A stretch of DNA of 64,000 nucleotides, taken from contig JAGKWQ010000001.1 of NCBI GenBank assembly GCA_021151825.1, positions 744,001-808,000 on the forward strand, read 5' to 3'. The stretch comes from Cellvibrionaceae bacterium. GTDB taxonomy: Bacteria > Pseudomonadota > Gammaproteobacteria > Pseudomonadales > Cellvibrionaceae. Shown one piece after another: positions 8,962-17,229 of this stretch. The translations under genes and the position numbers were made by a program. Below the pieces are notes generated by a model. That model saw nothing but the letters and a program-made list of their open reading frames with translations, had not been told where the DNA came from and did not search any database. Each line of letters begins with the position of its first letter. Within the stretch, counting starts at the first letter, position 1.

Positions 8962-8982
8962 CTCAGAAAATCCTTTTCTGAG
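8962..8982. other. Hairpin between the conflict operon and the Rhs orphan
   Basis: CTCAGAAAA and TTTTCTGAG form a 9-bp stem with a TCC loop. It lies 23 bases past the stop of the Rossmann-protein gene (9006-10001) on the minus strand, exactly where homology to the Rhs core ends. It may act as a weak terminator of the upstream operon. Confidence 0.4.
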
Positions 8983-9005
8983 AAATATACTTTATTAAGT
9001 AGTAT

Positions 9006-10001
9006 TTAAAAATATAGATTCTCCCCATCTATGTTTATCCAATAAGCATAGATGGCTAACTTTCCAGACTCGGTAATTCCTATACCTTCCGAATAATATG
9101 GATTGTAACTTCTTGGTTGAGTGTAAACGACCTTAGAGTTTGACTTAAGAGCAAAAAGACACATTGCTAGGGATGTGGGTTTTGGCCCATAGGGGGCCAA
9201 TAATGTCGGATGAGATTTAGTGATGCTTACCATGTAGTCAAATGCATCTGATACATTGGTGGCAGATACTCGAATGGGATCGACTGGCTGATTAGAAAAT
9301 CCCAATCTCTTTACCCCCTGCATAAATCGCCAATTTTTTTCAATGCTAGGCGGGCCAGGAGGAAAAGGAAATAATACGTGTAAATTCAATCTTGGCGCAG
9401 TTTCCTCTAATGCACCTATGAGCCCCAGTTCTGAATGACCAATACTTAAAACCAAATTTTCTTGTTTTTCTTTAGGTAAATCACCATCAAAAAAAGGAAG
9501 CGCATCCAATTCATCAGGATTAGATGCCAATTCTCCATTATCACAATATTTTTCAGGTCTAGAGTAAGTAACCATGAAGTTCTTTATTTTTGCTTCAATA
9601 ATCACCTTGACAGCAATAAAAAAGAATCTCTTTGGCATGCAAGTTATATCTAAAATTATCGTGCCCCCCTTCGAGGAAAGATCACTGAAATAATCATAGA
9701 TATCAAATGGCGCGCATATCAAATCGAATTTTTTATAATTGCATCTTAATTCACCACCAGATTCCAAAGACTCTCGCGACAAATCAATTTTTTTATTTGT
9801 AATATCAGGGTTATGTAATATTGGATCATCAATGATCAAAAACTCATAATTAACATCTTCAGGATATTTATTATTTAGGAGCTTGGCGGCCTCTACGCAT
9901 CTAATCTCAGTAGACAGGCAGCCAATAAAAATAATGTCATCTGTTAATGTACTATGATCAAGAACCCAATTTGCTTGACCCCAAGGGCGATATTTTTTCA
10001 T
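9006..10001 (-). CDS. Rossmann-fold, CARF-like protein of a conflict operon
   Basis: This encodes 331 residues from the ATG at 10001 (a TTG two codons earlier would overlap the NTPase stop). The first half looks like a Rossmann fold: strand IIFIGCLSTEIRCVEAAKLL, then later a strand-turn-helix TIILDITCMPKRFFFIAV followed by MVTYSRPEKY. The position and pattern of LDITxxPK recall the TGGTK turn of CARF-type ligand-binding domains. The second half repeats a strand-loop pattern starting LVLSIGHSELGLIGAL. No membrane segment is seen. It is the last gene of an operon, directly after the ORC/CDC6-like NTPase, so a sensor or effector role is inferred. CARF-like similarity is an inference from a few residues only. 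Confidence 0.5.
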   Translation of the reverse strand: MKKYRPWGQANWVLDHSTLTDDIIFIGCLSTEIRCVEAAKLLNNKYPEDVNYEFLIIDDPILHNPDITNKKIDLSRESLESGGELRCNYKKFDLICAPFDIYDYFSDLSSKGGTIILDITCMPKRFFFIAVKVIIEAKIKNFMVTYSRPEKYCDNGELASNPDELDALPFFDGDLPKEKQENLVLSIGHSELGLIGALEETAPRLNLHVLFPFPPGPPSIEKNWRFMQGVKRLGFSNQPVDPIRVSATNVSDAFDYMVSITKSHPTLLAPYGPKPTSLAMCLFALKSNSKVVYTQPRSYNPYYSEGIGITESGKLAIYAYWINIDGENLYF

Positions 10002-10003
10002 GA

Positions 10004-11986
10004 TCAAAACCCTAAACCTAGCTGATGATGATCATTACTTTCCATATAATCTTTATCGATTAAAGTTAATAGCTCGCTAGGACTGAAATAAGCCGGCTCT
10101 TTAGTTTGTTGAAATGGGAGTTTAAATATTGGACACAATATTGGCTCTATGTAATATTTAAACCTTGGCCTTTTATCATTTAACTTTGTAGTATGATCTT
10201 TCTTGTCAAGAACTGAAAAATCTGTACATTCATCAAGCATTTTTAACAGAGGGTAACTTTCATTTAAGTCATCAATAGCTAGAGATACGCCTGTTTTTCC
10301 CGGGTTAGACATTGCCAGATCATTTATATATTGCTTATAGAGATATAAACCAAGCCGGGTTACAAATTTTTTCCGCTCCTCACCTTTCGGCAGCTCAGAA
10401 ATTTTTTCATACCAAGTTCTACTAGCTTCTTTGATGCCTGCGCTCTGAATATTTCTATTCAAATTTTCAGGCAAATCACTTAATTCATGCTGTAGGCGTG
10501 TCGAGTTAGCAATATAGATTGCCCATATTTTCTGGCATATTGTTAAGAAAGCTAAAATGTTAGCGCCACTTACACCTATAATATCCTGCTCGCCAAATAA
10601 TAAGATTGCTTGCTTTCGATTGGATGCGATTTGAGCAAGCGATTGTTGGACACGTTCTTTTTTCCAATATTTTTTTTCTTCAGATTCCCAAGGAAGGTCA
10701 ACTTTTGATGGTATTTTATTAACTACGTCAGACTTTCCCCGTTGGCGAGCCCATGCAGCACCAAGATGAGCTGATAAAGGATGCTCAACAGATAGATCAA
10801 TCAAAAACTCTTTCCAACTCACCGGCCACGATGCATCCAACTTGATTACCTGCGAGGACTTATCCCCTGCATATATACGAGCTTTTTCTTCTCCAGTAGG
10901 GGTTCGCCCGAAAACATAGCTAAAAGCATCGCGCCCTTTTGGAATAGCAATGTTTGCCCTATTTAGTCTTTTTTCGAAAACTTCATTGCATAAACTTTTA
11001 AATAACTTACTATTCGTATGTTCTTTTTTTCTTAAAAGCTCATAAATATTTATAACACTATAATCTCTACCTTCCTCTATTTTTACAAATGAATCATATA
11101 CATCTCGATTATGTTTCCATGCGTATCCCCTAGTACCAATTTTAAATGAAACCCTATCATCCCTAGAGTGAAGAGCTTGATTTATAATTTTCCTAAAGCC
11201 GCTTAAAATATCATTCTCATCAAGGCACATATGATCAAGCTCTTCATACTGATCAATGTATACAATAAAGTTGACTTCTTCACTGATTATTCCCACCTTT
11301 TTAAGGCATTCCGCTGCTTCAAATATCGGAACAGCTATCATTGTTTTAGTTTTGCTAATTGTTTCGTTTGGCTCTTTCCGATTTAAACTTAAAAGCAATC
11401 TATATTCACGAAGCCTATCCTCCACCTTCTCCTTTAATTCGTCAAAGTTCTCAACACCATCTAAATAGCCAAACCAGCAATCATTTTTCGCTAGAGTTTT
11501 TGCAAATAAATTTAGACACTCATTTCCCGCAGAAAACTGCAAACCGAATAAGTCTTCCCGACTTTTATTTTCATAAACCTTCAATGATTTTAACAAATCC
11601 TTTATTACGACAAAGTTGAAATAGTCTGAAAAGTACCAAGGCAAATCATGCTGCCATTCCCTAATATTTTTACCTGGACGCAAATTTGAGAAGCTCTTTG
11701 CTCCGTCCTGAGTTAAATTGATACCACAGGAAATAAAATTACTAAATCTTTGGGGAATCGGAAATTTCTCATTATTTTTGGCATATGCAAGTCTAATCTC
11801 GGGCTTCAGCAGGGCCAATAACATACTTTTCCCGCTACCCTGGACCCCCTCAAGAATTGTATTTCCTTTGCCATATAAGTTAGTGGCGCTATTAACAAGA
11901 CTGGAACTGAATAGACCAACGAATTCATCCTCGTCGATTCTTTCAGTAGGATATAATTCCGAAAATGGATTTTTTATCCAGCTCAT
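10004..11986 (-). CDS. ORC/CDC6-like P-loop NTPase of a conflict operon
   Basis: This encodes 660 residues. Walker A GVQGSGKS is at residues 47-54. Walker B is VYIDQYEEL near 240-247, and an Arg in FKIGTRGYAWK near 285 fits a sensor or finger position. The rest is helical and unrecognised, with a few DNA-binding-like basic patches (about 430-460). The overall pattern suits an AAA+/STAND-like ATPase related to the ORC-CDC6 type described in bacterial conflict systems. Its ATG overlaps the stop of the upstream phosphoribosyltransferase gene (ATGA), and its stop lies 2 bases before the next ATG. The tight coupling suggests a complex. It probably couples detection of an invader to activation of its partners; this role is inferred. 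Confidence 0.65.
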   Translation of the reverse strand: MSWIKNPFSELYPTERIDEDEFVGLFSSSLVNSATNLYGKGNTILEGVQGSGKSMLLALLKPEIRLAYAKNNEKFPIPQRFSNFISCGINLTQDGAKSFSNLRPGKNIREWQHDLPWYFSDYFNFVVIKDLLKSLKVYENKSREDLFGLQFSAGNECLNLFAKTLAKNDCWFGYLDGVENFDELKEKVEDRLREYRLLLSLNRKEPNETISKTKTMIAVPIFEAAECLKKVGIISEEVNFIVYIDQYEELDHMCLDENDILSGFRKIINQALHSRDDRVSFKIGTRGYAWKHNRDVYDSFVKIEEGRDYSVINIYELLRKKEHTNSKLFKSLCNEVFEKRLNRANIAIPKGRDAFSYVFGRTPTGEEKARIYAGDKSSQVIKLDASWPVSWKEFLIDLSVEHPLSAHLGAAWARQRGKSDVVNKIPSKVDLPWESEEKKYWKKERVQQSLAQIASNRKQAILLFGEQDIIGVSGANILAFLTICQKIWAIYIANSTRLQHELSDLPENLNRNIQSAGIKEASRTWYEKISELPKGEERKKFVTRLGLYLYKQYINDLAMSNPGKTGVSLAIDDLNESYPLLKMLDECTDFSVLDKKDHTTKLNDKRPRFKYYIEPILCPIFKLPFQQTKEPAYFSPSELLTLIDKDYMESNDHHQLGLGF

Positions 11987-12704
11987 ATTTTAAACCTCTC
12001 AGATCTAGGAAACAGCGGCTTCCAATTATCATCATTGGATCGATGAATAAGCGCTAATGTATTGTTAGGACAATTTGAATACATCACAATTAACGCTCCG
12101 GTATTTTTATAGCCAAAGGTTCCTATTTTAATTTTTTCAGCATCATCCACATTAAAATCCAAACCCATCCTATTACTATATTCAGCATTGATTGCTCTAA
12201 CTTCTGTAATACAAGTATTCTCATCCACTGACTCATCTACAGTAAATATTTCACTGGAGGGAATTCTTAACACCGGCTTGTAACTCATCGTTACGCTTCC
12301 TTTAAGCATTCCTGATATTTTTTCATCTCCTTTTGGACAGATAACTAGTGGCACAACAATTACATCTATACCTAACTCTAAAGATTCTACAAAAGCTAAA
12401 GTCTCAGATACTTGTCCGCCGCTTCCAACAAAATCTTCCAATAACACTAGCCTTTTTATGCCTGAGTCCAATATATATTTTTTAATGCGCTCCTTATCAG
12501 CGAACATTCTTAGACTTCTCCAGTCAGGTCTGTACTCTTTTCCCTGTATATTATTGACATGATAAAAAGCGCTAATTCTCAAACTGTCAGTTATAGGGCA
12601 GAACCAAGTTTCAGATATATTTTTAGTTATGATTATGTCCACTTCCCCTATCCTGAGACGGACATAACTGGAGTTTTCTGAGACTATTACCTCAGGAGGC
12701 TACT

Positions 12705-12974
12705 ATGAAAAAATCACGATTTACCGAAACCCGGATATTCAGCATCCTTAAAGAAGTGGATGCAGGAATGAAAGTGGAAGCGGCTTGCCGTAAGCACGGT
12801 ATTAGCAATGCGACTTACTACAACTGGAAATCAAAATACGGCGGTATGGATACCTCTGAACTCAAACGCATGCGTGAGCTTGAAGAAGAAAACGCCAAGC
12901 TGAAAAAAATGTTTGCCGATGTCAGTCTTCAAAACCAGGCGATGAAGGAATTATTTGAAAAAAAGGGTTGGTGA
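12705..12974 (+). CDS. IS3-family transposase OrfA
   Basis: This encodes 89 residues. It has a helix-turn-helix (residues about 8-45, including AACRKHGISNATYYNWK) followed by a leucine-zipper-like coiled coil (MRELEEENAKLKKMFADVSL), the normal OrfA layout for binding the element's ends and multimerising. A good AGGAGG site precedes the ATG. It overlaps orfB by 7 bases. The A-run with G near 12962-12969 is a classic slippery site for the -1 frameshift that yields the OrfAB transposase. Confidence 0.92.
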   Translation: MKKSRFTETRIFSILKEVDAGMKVEAACRKHGISNATYYNWKSKYGGMDTSELKRMRELEEENAKLKKMFADVSLQNQAMKELFEKKGW

Positions 12975-13813
12975 CAGCAGAGAAAAAAGCCTGTGCGCAA
13001 TCCCTGGTTGAACGCGGTATTGATATTGCCAGTGCATGCAAACTTGCCGATCTCAGTCGAGCCAGTTACTACCGTCCCGAACGTGACTGGCGTAAACAGG
13101 ATGCTGCTGTCATTGATGCGATTAACGACGAACTAAAACGTTCACCGCAAGCGGGTTTCTGGAAATGCTACGGGCGCATTCGCCACAAAGGTTATCCGTT
13201 TAATCAAAAGCGCGTATATCGTGTGTACTGCCAAATAGGATTGAACTTGAAGCGTCGTGTTAAGCGTGTATTACCCAAGCGAATCGTTCAGCCGTTGGTT
13301 GTTGTTGCGCAAGCCAATCACCAATGGGCATTAGATTTTATGCACGATAGCTTGTATTGCGGTAAACGTTTTCGCACATTGAATATTCTGGATGAAGGAA
13401 CGCGTGAGTGTTTGGCCATTGAAATAGATACATCATTACCGGCTGAGCGGGTGGTTCGCACGTTGGAGCAACTCAAGGTTGAACGCGGATTGCCAACACA
13501 ATTACGTGTCGATAATGGACCTGAGCTGATATCGGTGAGGTTAACGGATTGGTGCGAAGAAAATGATATCAAGCTTGTTTATATCCAGCCGGGCAAGTCG
13601 CAGCAAAATGGTTTTGTTGAGCGTTTCAACGGTTCTTTCCGGAGAGAGTTTTTGAATGCGTATTTATTTGAATCATTAACACAAGTACGAGAGATGGCCT
13701 GGTTTTGGCGAGTGGATTACAACGAAGAAAGAACTCATGAAAGTCTTGGCGATCTACCGCCTTCGGCTTACCGAACAAAACTGGAAAGCTCTAGTTTAGA
13801 AATGTCTCATTAA
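12968..13813 (+). CDS. IS3-family transposase OrfB (DDE integrase domain)
   Basis: This encodes about 281 residues, probably made mainly as the C-terminal part of OrfAB by -1 frameshifting. The listed TTG start is nominal. After an HTH_21-like helical region, the rve catalytic core shows the DDE residues: first Asp in HQWALDFMHD, second in LRVDNGPEL, and Glu in GKSQQNGFVERFNGSFRREF. The C-terminal ESLGDLPPSAY motif is standard for IS3 transposases. Its stop lies 14 bases inside the right end of the element. Length and motifs are complete. Confidence 0.93.
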   Translation: MVTAEKKACAQSLVERGIDIASACKLADLSRASYYRPERDWRKQDAAVIDAINDELKRSPQAGFWKCYGRIRHKGYPFNQKRVYRVYCQIGLNLKRRVKRVLPKRIVQPLVVVAQANHQWALDFMHDSLYCGKRFRTLNILDEGTRECLAIEIDTSLPAERVVRTLEQLKVERGLPTQLRVDNGPELISVRLTDWCEENDIKLVYIQPGKSQQNGFVERFNGSFRREFLNAYLFESLTQVREMAWFWRVDYNEERTHESLGDLPPSAYRTKLESSSLEMSH

Positions 13814-14173
13814 TGGGGAAGTGGACAATTAGTTCAAAATCAGGAGCATTAAACTTTAAGTTAGCCCCCTCTATTATCCATGGGATAATTACTTCATTAA
13901 AAGCCACTCTATATAAAGCATTAAACTCCTCCTCACCAACAAAAAATATTTTCGAAATTAACTTATATAGAACTATTTGATGCTCAGTTGATGCAACATT
14001 TTTAAGCCATTCATCCATACGATTAAAGAATTGGAGGCCAGGCGCCTTCGTCGGCTCATATTTTCTAAATAGACGCTCTTCTAAATATTCAATGAACTGA
14101 TAATTTTTAAATAATTGCCCGCTTTCCTGATCGTCATTTATGAGAGATAAAAAAGTATCACCTTTTATCATTT

Positions 14174-15367
14174 TTATTTACCTCCAAAAAAAACTTCATA
14201 AACTGAATGAGCAATTTGTTCAGATATCAAAGGAGGGACTGCATTTCCTATCATTTTGAATTTCTGTGAAATATTACCTTCGAATATAAAATCATCAGGA
14301 AAACTCTGAATCCTTGCAGCCTCTCTAATAGAGAAGCCCCTGTGCTCAGTAGGATGTAAAAAATACCTAGGATTACCGAAGTTAGTATCCACGGTAAAAG
14401 AGGGCTCATCTAATTTTAATCGCCGGTATTTGCCATTAAAAGTGCCACATAAATCAAAATAACCAGTCGATTTTTCAATAAGATAGCCCTTTTTTAATAA
14501 AGCTTTTAGATCACTTCTGAATGAATGAGGATAGTGCTTTTCGAGAACATCGATTGTAACGGGATCAGCATCTCCGGTATCTCGTACACGACATCTGCGT
14601 CTTATGGAAATTATGCTTTCTAAAAGCTTCTTTTCTGAAATCGAAACATCCCCAAAAACATCTGGGATTTCCCAACTATGAACAGAAGCCGGCCCTGATC
14701 TCACATTTGACAATTTCTGCCCAGGCTTTATTTTTTTTGCAATCATTAAATCTGTTTCTTTTTCCAGCTTTCGATAAATATGATCTGCATGTTTGTCAAC
14801 TCCCGTAATTACATCACCCAAATGAATTTTAGTTTTTTCAGGTATCATCAAAAGTTCTCGGTCTACCTTTTTTCCTTTGTACGCGATCAAAAATATCCTT
14901 TTCCTCATCTGGGCAATTCCGTGGTCATAAAAATTGTAAACAAACTCTTCCGTGTTATATCCCAAACCATGAAAGCGCTTTATCAATTTGCTCCAATATT
15001 GAGCGTGCAGTCCAGATTTTACAGCTGGCACATTTTCACACACTACGACTTTGGGGTTAACTCGTTCAGCCATGTCAGGTGCAGTGAACAGTAAATGATT
15101 TCTAGGATCATCAAGATCACGTTTCCCAACGGTTGAAAACCCTTGGCAAGGGGAGCCAGAAAGCAATATATCTGCTTTCTTTGCTTGTTTTAAATTGGGC
15201 AAATTTAGATCGGTCAGATCATGTAGATATATATTTTTCTTAAAATTCTTTGAAAACGTTTCAACTGCACTTTTCTCAAAATCGTAAGCTCCAATACAAT
15301 CAAAGTATTTGGAGAATCCGTAATCGAACCCACCACAGCCACTGAATAAACTCAAATAATGCGCCAT
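14174..15367 (-). CDS. DNA (cytosine-5) methyltransferase
   Basis: This encodes 397 residues from the ATG at 15367 (a TTG six codons upstream is less likely). C5-methyltransferase motifs occur in order: I LSLFSGCGGFDYGF (about 4-17), IV GSPCQGFSTVG with catalytic Cys at about 74, VI VCENVP, VIII QMRKRIFLIA, then a target-recognition region of about 150 residues containing a winged-helix-like stretch, IX/X GFSIREAARIQSFPDDF and IGNAVPPLI. It transfers a methyl group from SAM to cytosine in a specific sequence. No restriction endonuclease gene is adjacent. Instead the PRTase-like gene starts 2 bases after its stop. It may protect host DNA from, or license, the downstream conflict genes. Confidence 0.9.
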   Translation of the reverse strand: MAHYLSLFSGCGGFDYGFSKYFDCIGAYDFEKSAVETFSKNFKKNIYLHDLTDLNLPNLKQAKKADILLSGSPCQGFSTVGKRDLDDPRNHLLFTAPDMAERVNPKVVVCENVPAVKSGLHAQYWSKLIKRFHGLGYNTEEFVYNFYDHGIAQMRKRIFLIAYKGKKVDRELLMIPEKTKIHLGDVITGVDKHADHIYRKLEKETDLMIAKKIKPGQKLSNVRSGPASVHSWEIPDVFGDVSISEKKLLESIISIRRRCRVRDTGDADPVTIDVLEKHYPHSFRSDLKALLKKGYLIEKSTGYFDLCGTFNGKYRRLKLDEPSFTVDTNFGNPRYFLHPTEHRGFSIREAARIQSFPDDFIFEGNISQKFKMIGNAVPPLISEQIAHSVYEVFFGGK

Positions 15368-15403
15368 CTTTTCTCTCGGCAACAATTACACTGATTGAAG
15401 TAC

Positions 15404-16450
15404 TTAATTAACATTTTTATTTATTGAATTTTCAAAAATAGTTAACCGATTAATTACATCCTCAAATTTATCCGTCTGTCCAAAAAACATACCCCCACCT
15501 AAAGCTTCTTCATGATCTTTAGCTATGGATAAAAGGCGACCTTCATCTGGAATCAAAACTAATTTTCCTGTAGCAATTTTTTCGTAATCAACGCCAGCAG
15601 TCGCCCACCGGTTAGATTTCATTTCGATAACATCTAACATTGCCTGCCTACTTTGGATAGGATCAGCGAAATTTTGCCGCAACAAGCAGTCAACGTCATA
15701 CCAATGACGCGATAGCCTGCTTGGATTAGGTTCGCTAGTTTGTGTGCAAAACTGATGTAGCGCTGTTAGCTTTTCCCACAGAATATAGGCTGGATCATAA
15801 GCTTGAACCTTTGCAGCCGGTAACTTCAATGCTGCAAGCTCAGCAATTTCACTGAGATATGTATCCACTTGCTTGACGACAGTGGGGCGGCCACGATTTC
15901 TGCCACCGAATTCAAGGAGGATATAATCCAATTGGTAATTGTTTATATCCTTCGCAAGTCGCGGGTAGCGAATATTAATTTTCTCGCCCTTGGAATCCAG
16001 GTCTAATTCTGCAACCAATCCTTCTATTCCATACGCAGCAAATCGATTATTTAAACGGTTAACTAACGCTTCCGACCATTGTGTTAATAATTTGCTTTGC
16101 TTATCTCGAAACTTTTTCTGCTGACTGGACGTGCTATTGGATTTCTCCCACGCTTCCGCCTCATCCTCGGCTCCTGCCAGATCCGCCCAATGAATGGATA
16201 GATCAATATCTTCAGAGAAACGCTGAATGGCATTCCAACATTTGCTTAATGCAGTCCCACCCTTGAATGCAGTGCTGTAATTTCCAAGCAAACCCTCATC
16301 AAACAACAATCGTAAAATTTCAGTTACCCAAATGTCCTTTTCCAGAAAATTGCTGGCAAGCCCATATTGGTGACGTTGCGCACCTAACGTTAAAATTTCA
16401 CCCAGCTCATTGTGTTTGGCGGGATCTTTATAAAAATCAAAAATATTCAC
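15404..16450 (-). CDS. abiEii: AbiEii-family nucleotidyltransferase toxin
   Basis: This encodes 348 residues. The nucleotidyltransferase signature of the AbiEii/AbiGii family is plain: FKGGTALSKCW near residue 64 and RFSEDIDLSI near 80, with the DxD metal ligands. The toxin is thought to transfer nucleotides to tRNA or another target and cause reversible growth arrest in phage abortive infection. Its ATG overlaps the stop of the AbiEi gene (ATGA), as in typical abiE operons. Its stop is 36 bases before the ATG of the methyltransferase gene, so read-through into the conflict operon is possible. The length agrees with the family. Confidence 0.88.
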   Translation of the reverse strand: MNIFDFYKDPAKHNELGEILTLGAQRHQYGLASNFLEKDIWVTEILRLLFDEGLLGNYSTAFKGGTALSKCWNAIQRFSEDIDLSIHWADLAGAEDEAEAWEKSNSTSSQQKKFRDKQSKLLTQWSEALVNRLNNRFAAYGIEGLVAELDLDSKGEKINIRYPRLAKDINNYQLDYILLEFGGRNRGRPTVVKQVDTYLSEIAELAALKLPAAKVQAYDPAYILWEKLTALHQFCTQTSEPNPSRLSRHWYDVDCLLRQNFADPIQSRQAMLDVIEMKSNRWATAGVDYEKIATGKLVLIPDEGRLLSIAKDHEEALGGGMFFGQTDKFEDVINRLTIFENSINKNVN

Positions 16451-17070
16451 TGGGTGAGAGTCCGCTCAAAAGATTCCAGCTTCATTTGCCAAGGCTTCGG
16501 CAACGGAGATTCAAGTAATTTATGAATAACCAACTTTGCTTTCGAGCCAGTAAGTGACAAACGTTTAAATGCCGTTGTTAAGGTATTCATTTCAACTGCT
16601 TCTGCCGGTGTAACTGAAAGCCCGCGCAACAAAGCACCTTCCGGCTTCCCCTCCCAACGCAACTGAACGGGAGACCGGTGTTTTACTTCAACAATTTCAT
16701 TGCCCACTTTAAAGCGACGACTGGGCCCATCACTCCAGTAAACAGCTTTCATTGGAGCCTGGGTTTGAAACCCCAAGCGATAGGCAGATTCCAACCCCTG
16801 GCTCACCAGCTTGTAACCATGCTTTTTGGCCCAGGCACGGGCAACCTCATTAGCGCTAGCAGTAGTTTTGATACTTGGCAGACTTGGTAGAGGTTTGGGG
16901 CGAGCATAGAAGCCCTTGGATACCCGAGCGACAACACCCTCCTTAACCAAACGGCTAAAGGACTTCTGTACAGACGTCTCGCTACCCAGCTCATAAAAGC
17001 TGTCGATGGGGAAAGGGACGCCGCGCTGTATACGATTTAGCCGGGCTAGTACCTTCTGGGCGACTGACAT
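16447..17070 (-). CDS. abiEi: AbiEi-family antitoxin and autoregulator (DUF6088-like)
   Basis: This encodes 207 residues. The N-terminal winged helix (KVLARLNRIQRGVPFPIDSF, then SVQKSFSRLVKEGVVARVSKGFY) is the DNA-binding part of AbiEi proteins. The rest forms the antitoxin domain, with VYWSDGPSRRFKVGN and a basic HRSPVQLRW segment. It neutralises AbiEii and represses the operon. Two exact inverted 16-mers lie upstream, one ending five bases before the start codon, in keeping with this autoregulation. It is translationally coupled to abiEii. Confidence 0.85.
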   Translation of the reverse strand: MSVAQKVLARLNRIQRGVPFPIDSFYELGSETSVQKSFSRLVKEGVVARVSKGFYARPKPLPSLPSIKTTASANEVARAWAKKHGYKLVSQGLESAYRLGFQTQAPMKAVYWSDGPSRRFKVGNEIVEVKHRSPVQLRWEGKPEGALLRGLSVTPAEAVEMNTLTTAFKRLSLTGSKAKLVIHKLLESPLPKPWQMKLESFERTLTQ

Positions 17071-17075
17071 GGCGA

Positions 17076-17157
17076 TAATCCTGACATTAATTAGGTATAG
17101 TGATCTTATTCTAGTCCAGTATTTACAAGGCTTACAAGGGTATTAATGTCAGGATTA
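17076..17157 (-). promoter_or_regulatory. abiE promoter with paired inverted-repeat operator
   Basis: TAATCCTGACATTAAT (17076-17091) and its exact reverse complement (17142-17157) are separated by 50 bases directly upstream of abiEi. Between them a leftward promoter fits, with -35 TTGTAA (complement of 17132-17137) and -10 TAGAAT (complement of 17108-17113), spacer 18. AbiEi proteins of other bacteria are known to bind a pair of inverted repeats and repress their own promoter, so these are the likely operators. Confidence 0.75.
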
Positions 17158-17229
17158 ATGTAGATACTTATGAGGATTTGTCCCTGACTAGACCTTTTGT
17201 GGCGGAACAACAGTGAGCCAACAGCCATT

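Larger units (their letters stand above)
12636..13827 (+). mobile_element. IS3-family insertion sequence (IS407-like group)
   Basis: The element is 1192 bp. Its ends are inverted repeats TGTCCACTTCCCC at 12636-12648 and the complementary GGGGAAGTGGACA at 13815-13827, with partial similarity further in. The flanks are a 4-bp target duplication ATTA (12632-12635 and 13828-13831), typical of the IS407 subgroup. It carries the standard orfA and orfB in overlapping frames with an A7G slippery run. Both orfs and both ends look intact, so the insertion appears recent and the element potentially active. Confidence 0.9.
11983..14171 (-). pseudogene. Phosphoribosyltransferase-like conflict protein, interrupted by an IS3-family element
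   Basis: The gene starts at 14171 after a GGAGG site, runs to 13828, and continues from 12631 to 11983 once the IS (12636-13827) and one copy of the ATTA target duplication are removed. The rejoined frame has 331 codons and stays in phase (...APDFELI|ITKNISE...), so the ancestral protein had 330 residues. The C-terminal part carries a PRPP-binding-like loop, LVLLEDFVGSGGQVSETL, as in phosphoribosyltransferases, here with Glu-Asp in place of the usual Asp-Asp. It resembles the PRTase-CE type of conflict-associated proteins. The insertion separates about 114 N-terminal residues from the PRTase core. The core could still be translated from a GTG at the IS edge, but full function is likely lost. 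Confidence 0.75.
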
